Below are positions 61,659-64,000 of a stretch of DNA of 64,000 nucleotides, one piece after another (the first letter of the stretch is position 1; the number at the start of each line of letters is the position of its first letter). This DNA comes from an uncultured Latescibacterota bacterium (lineage in GTDB: Bacteria; Latescibacterota; UBA2968; UBA8231): the NCBI GenBank assembly GCA_958295495.1, contig OY282352.1, forward strand, positions 434,001 to 498,000, written 5' to 3'. Position numbers and translations under genes: made by a program. The notes below the pieces were generated by a model, which was given only the letters and a program-made list of their open reading frames with translations, had not been told where the DNA came from and ran no database searches.

Positions 61659-63770
61659 ATGTTACATCTCGTGCTTCTTCTAAGCATTGCGCTATGGAGC
61701 CGTTCCGCCGAGGCGCTCACATGGGATTTTGACGACGGGACGACGCAGGGATGGGCGGCCAAAGCATCGGGGGCAGAGGGTGGTTCGGCTGAAGTCAATC
61801 TGTTTCCAGGGCAGGTCACAGACGGCGTGTGGACGATTGATATGTCGCCTTCGGTGGCCGGCAAGAAGTATCCCACGCCGAGTGTCGAATTGATTTCGCC
61901 TACTATAGGCTACGATTCGCACCTGTTCGACCGGGTCCGGGTTCGGCTTCGCACCGTCCATCATCGTCCTACGGTTGGTTCCTTCTGGCTGTCTTGGACC
62001 AATGAGCACAACCGTACGGCTCCAGGCCACGATCCAGCTAGTTTGTTTAGCAACCGGTTTTCGCTGACTGGACAAGTCGGCTTCGTCTATACCACCCAAT
62101 GGCAGGAAGTGGCGTTGACGCTGCCCGTATCGGACGGAGAGGTCGCACCGGCCGACCGGGAGGTCTGGGAGGGGCTATTGAGGGATATTCGGCCGGGTTT
62201 TAGCTTGGATTGGGGCGAGTCAGATGTGCCCCGGTCGGCGGCGGAGGTGGTCGGGTGGTTGGCGATCGACTGGATCGAGTTGACCGGCGTGGAAGAGCTG
62301 TTAGCGGGGGAATTAGCCCCGCCGTCGGTGGAATATGTCCGCTTTGAGGGAGCCGGGCTTTTCGCCCCACCGGTCTTCTCTCCGATTGCGCCGGGGTTAG
62401 GGGGCTTTTCAGTCATTGAAGGGGCTGGCGTCTTGACGGACTTGGATAGGGACGGCGATCTCGACCTGTTCTCTATTTGGGAGGATAGAAGACCCGGCTC
62501 GGATAATCCGTTTGTAACGGGCTGGGTCATGGCGCTCAATGACGGACGAGGGGTCTTTGAAACGGTGCGCACCGAGGAAACTGAATGGGTATTTTACTGG
62601 GATGTGCGGAGTGGCGATTTGACCGGCGATGGCCAAGACGAGGTCGTGCTAGCGAACTCAGACCTAGCGGTTTGGTCTATCGAGCCAGAGCTTCAGATTG
62701 AGGTACTCACGCAGCTACCTGACCACCAACTCGTAGGCTTGATGGATTGGGATGGGGACGGCGCTATCGAGTTATTTTCAGACCATATAGTGGCCGGCGG
62801 AAGAGCTTTAGAGGTCTGGGAGGTCGAGCATGGGGAGTGGACGGCCACTCAGTTGGCGGTAGCCGAAAACTATGCGCCCTCTCAGATAGGTGACTTTACG
62901 GGGGATGGGGGGGTGGAGGTGCTATGGGCTCCGTTATTCGGTCAAGCAAACACATGGATCGTGGCGGGCTTGGAGGCTGTGCCTGGGGAGGGCGAGGCCT
63001 TTGGATTCTATGCGGGGAGTTTTCTGCTTTTAGGTGCAGACGATTTTGATGGTGATGGGCGGGTGGACCTGCTCGTGGCACTCGAAGACCACACCTTTGA
63101 ACTGCGCAAGGGCCTCGTCATACGGAGAAGCCAACCAGCGGGGGGGCTCGCCGAGGAGGTGATCTATGATGATCGGCTATTTCTGCGCTCGCCGGTCGTG
63201 GTGCGCGACCTCAACGGGGACGGGGTGGACGATTGGGCGTTTGTCGGCGGGGATCGCGCCTCGGGGATTGGGGTGTTTATCGAATGGGGTGGGGGTGCGA
63301 ATCCGGCCAAGGAGGTGGAGCGGCATCGGTTGGCCGGCGATGGGGTACAGGTGTTGCCGGGGGATGTCGATGGCGACGGAGACCTCGACTTGGTCGTGTT
63401 AAATCCCCTCTTGGGCGGAGTGCAGGTGTTGAAGAGTTCGGTGGCCGACCAGATGACCGCGGTGCAGACGCCGGCGATAGGGCGGCCGGCGCAACATCGG
63501 CTCGGCGACAGCTATCCCAATCCGTTCAATCCGGCGGTGGTGATTCCCCTTGATTTAGCCAAGGACGCGGCTCAGGTGTCGTTGAGGGTATATGATGTGT
63601 TGGGTCGTCGGGTGCGACAGGTGTGGCAGGGGCCGTTGGGGGCGGGTCGGCATCGGTTTGTGTGGGATGGCCGCGACGCGGCGGGCAAGGCAGTGGCCGC
63701 TGGGGTGTATATCTACAAGGTCGAAGTAGATGGGCGGGTGGAAGCCAAAAAGACGACCAAGCTGCCGTAA
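61659..63770 (+). CDS. Secreted FG-GAP propeller protein with FlgD-like tail, module copy 2
   Basis: A 703-residue paralogue of the protein at 58411, with the same signal peptide (MLHLVLLLSIALWSRSAEA), N-terminal CBM-like domain, seven FG-GAP-type repeats (DLDRDGDLDLF, DLTGDGQDEVVL, DWDGDGAIELF, DFTGDGGVEVLW, DFDGDGRVDLL, DLNGDGVDDW, DVDGDGDLDLVVL) and FlgD-like tail. The first 240 and last 200 residues are nearly identical to copy 1, while repeats 1-5 differ, suggesting that the propeller face is under diversifying pressure or that the ends are homogenised by gene conversion. Probable partner of the eight-cysteine protein. Confidence 0.85.
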   Translation: MLHLVLLLSIALWSRSAEALTWDFDDGTTQGWAAKASGAEGGSAEVNLFPGQVTDGVWTIDMSPSVAGKKYPTPSVELISPTIGYDSHLFDRVRVRLRTVHHRPTVGSFWLSWTNEHNRTAPGHDPASLFSNRFSLTGQVGFVYTTQWQEVALTLPVSDGEVAPADREVWEGLLRDIRPGFSLDWGESDVPRSAAEVVGWLAIDWIELTGVEELLAGELAPPSVEYVRFEGAGLFAPPVFSPIAPGLGGFSVIEGAGVLTDLDRDGDLDLFSIWEDRRPGSDNPFVTGWVMALNDGRGVFETVRTEETEWVFYWDVRSGDLTGDGQDEVVLANSDLAVWSIEPELQIEVLTQLPDHQLVGLMDWDGDGAIELFSDHIVAGGRALEVWEVEHGEWTATQLAVAENYAPSQIGDFTGDGGVEVLWAPLFGQANTWIVAGLEAVPGEGEAFGFYAGSFLLLGADDFDGDGRVDLLVALEDHTFELRKGLVIRRSQPAGGLAEEVIYDDRLFLRSPVVVRDLNGDGVDDWAFVGGDRASGIGVFIEWGGGANPAKEVERHRLAGDGVQVLPGDVDGDGDLDLVVLNPLLGGVQVLKSSVADQMTAVQTPAIGRPAQHRLGDSYPNPFNPAVVIPLDLAKDAAQVSLRVYDVLGRRVRQVWQGPLGAGRHRFVWDGRDAAGKAVAAGVYIYKVEVDGRVEAKKTTKLP

Positions 63771-63816
63771 GCGGCCCTTCTTTTGAGCTATTTGACTTGA
63801 ACGAGGATAAGACGGC

Positions 63817-64000
63817 ATGAGACAGCCTAAGCATCCATTATACTGGATTTACTCCGGTCTAATCCTGCTCTTAATACCTGTGATCATCGTGCTTATGGGC
63901 CTCTATGAAAAGAGCCTCAGCCCCGAATCGCCTCTGCCGTCCATTCCGCCGAAAGAGGCCATACTGCATCGTCTCGCCGCGTTTGATTCCACCGCGAGTG
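63817..64000 (+). CDS. N-terminal membrane-anchored protein (3' end outside window)
   Basis: From ATG 63817 the frame stays open to the window edge (61 codons). The N-terminus has a hydrophobic segment (LYWIYSGLILLLIPVIIVLM, about 8-27) suggesting a membrane anchor, then a Pro/Ser-rich linker (KSLSPESPLPSIPPKEA). The family cannot be told from this piece. Its position 46 bases after propeller gene 2 and the stub after propeller gene 1 make it a candidate third gene of the module. AGGA lies upstream. Confidence 0.55.
   Translation, partial: MRQPKHPLYWIYSGLILLLIPVIIVLMGLYEKSLSPESPLPSIPPKEAILHRLAAFDSTAS

Overview
The window is GC-rich, densely packed bacterial chromosome with no rRNA, tRNA, CRISPR array, complete insertion sequence or prophage. 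The gene mix suggests an uncultured marine or host-associated bacterium of the Latescibacteria/Poribacteria/FCB-like kind: a sulfatase, a PhyH dioxygenase, an enolase-superfamily sugar-acid dehydratase, a Gfo/Idh/MocA oxidoreductase, DUF362 and DUF3179 proteins, FG-GAP propellers and secreted proteins ending in a FlgD-like 'YPNPFNP...' tail. This placement is inferred from gene content only.

Layout. 0-7 kb: the 5' part of a class A penicillin-binding protein behind a membrane-anchored protein, a fibronectin-type-III lipoprotein, a CCA-adding-enzyme-like nucleotidyltransferase, a truncated DUF6932-like gene, and an XPB-like helicase paired with a DUF790/Bax1-like nuclease. 7-11.5 kb: DUF362, then a lower-GC accessory patch with a DUF262-HNH protein, gene debris, and a BrnT toxin whose antitoxin start is fused in frame to a GIY-YIG protein. 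11.6-24 kb: sulfatase-FdhD, two unknown proteins, GNAT, SDR-PhyH, a class I fumarase with relics of another fumarase on both sides, an orphan antitoxin, a decayed TPR/FG-GAP/UnbV gene, and a dehydratase plus uronate-isomerase-like pair. 23.8-25.8 kb: HicBA between 21-bp direct repeats, an AbiC-like membrane protein, and VapB with a stub of VapC. 25.8-30.2 kb: a formate dehydrogenase operon.

30.5-46 kb: a 1725-residue exonuclease-RecQ-UvrD fusion, redox and sugar oxidoreductases, a flippase, a threonine-pathway cluster (hom, an ApgM-like protein, asd), an amidohydrolase, a secreted haem/copper-like lipoprotein and a GOLPH3-like protein. 46-57 kb: gamma-glutamyltransferase with a PotABC-like importer lacking a binding protein, threonine aldolase, a DUF255-DsbD-alpha fusion, an acyl-CoA synthetase and a DUF3179 secreted protein. 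58-64 kb: a tandemly duplicated module, each copy a small secreted eight-cysteine protein followed by a large secreted propeller protein.

Most notable points: (1) the formate dehydrogenase catalytic subunit is split only by an in-frame UGA followed at the correct distance by a SECIS-like hairpin, so it is very probably one selenoprotein of about 901 residues; (2) the duplicated eight-cysteine/propeller module has a hairpin with compensatory changes between its genes and, before copy 2, a textbook sigma-54 promoter, a terminator and 10-bp-phased repeats; (3) the fumarase sandwich and the BrnA-GIY-YIG chimera record recent rearrangement.
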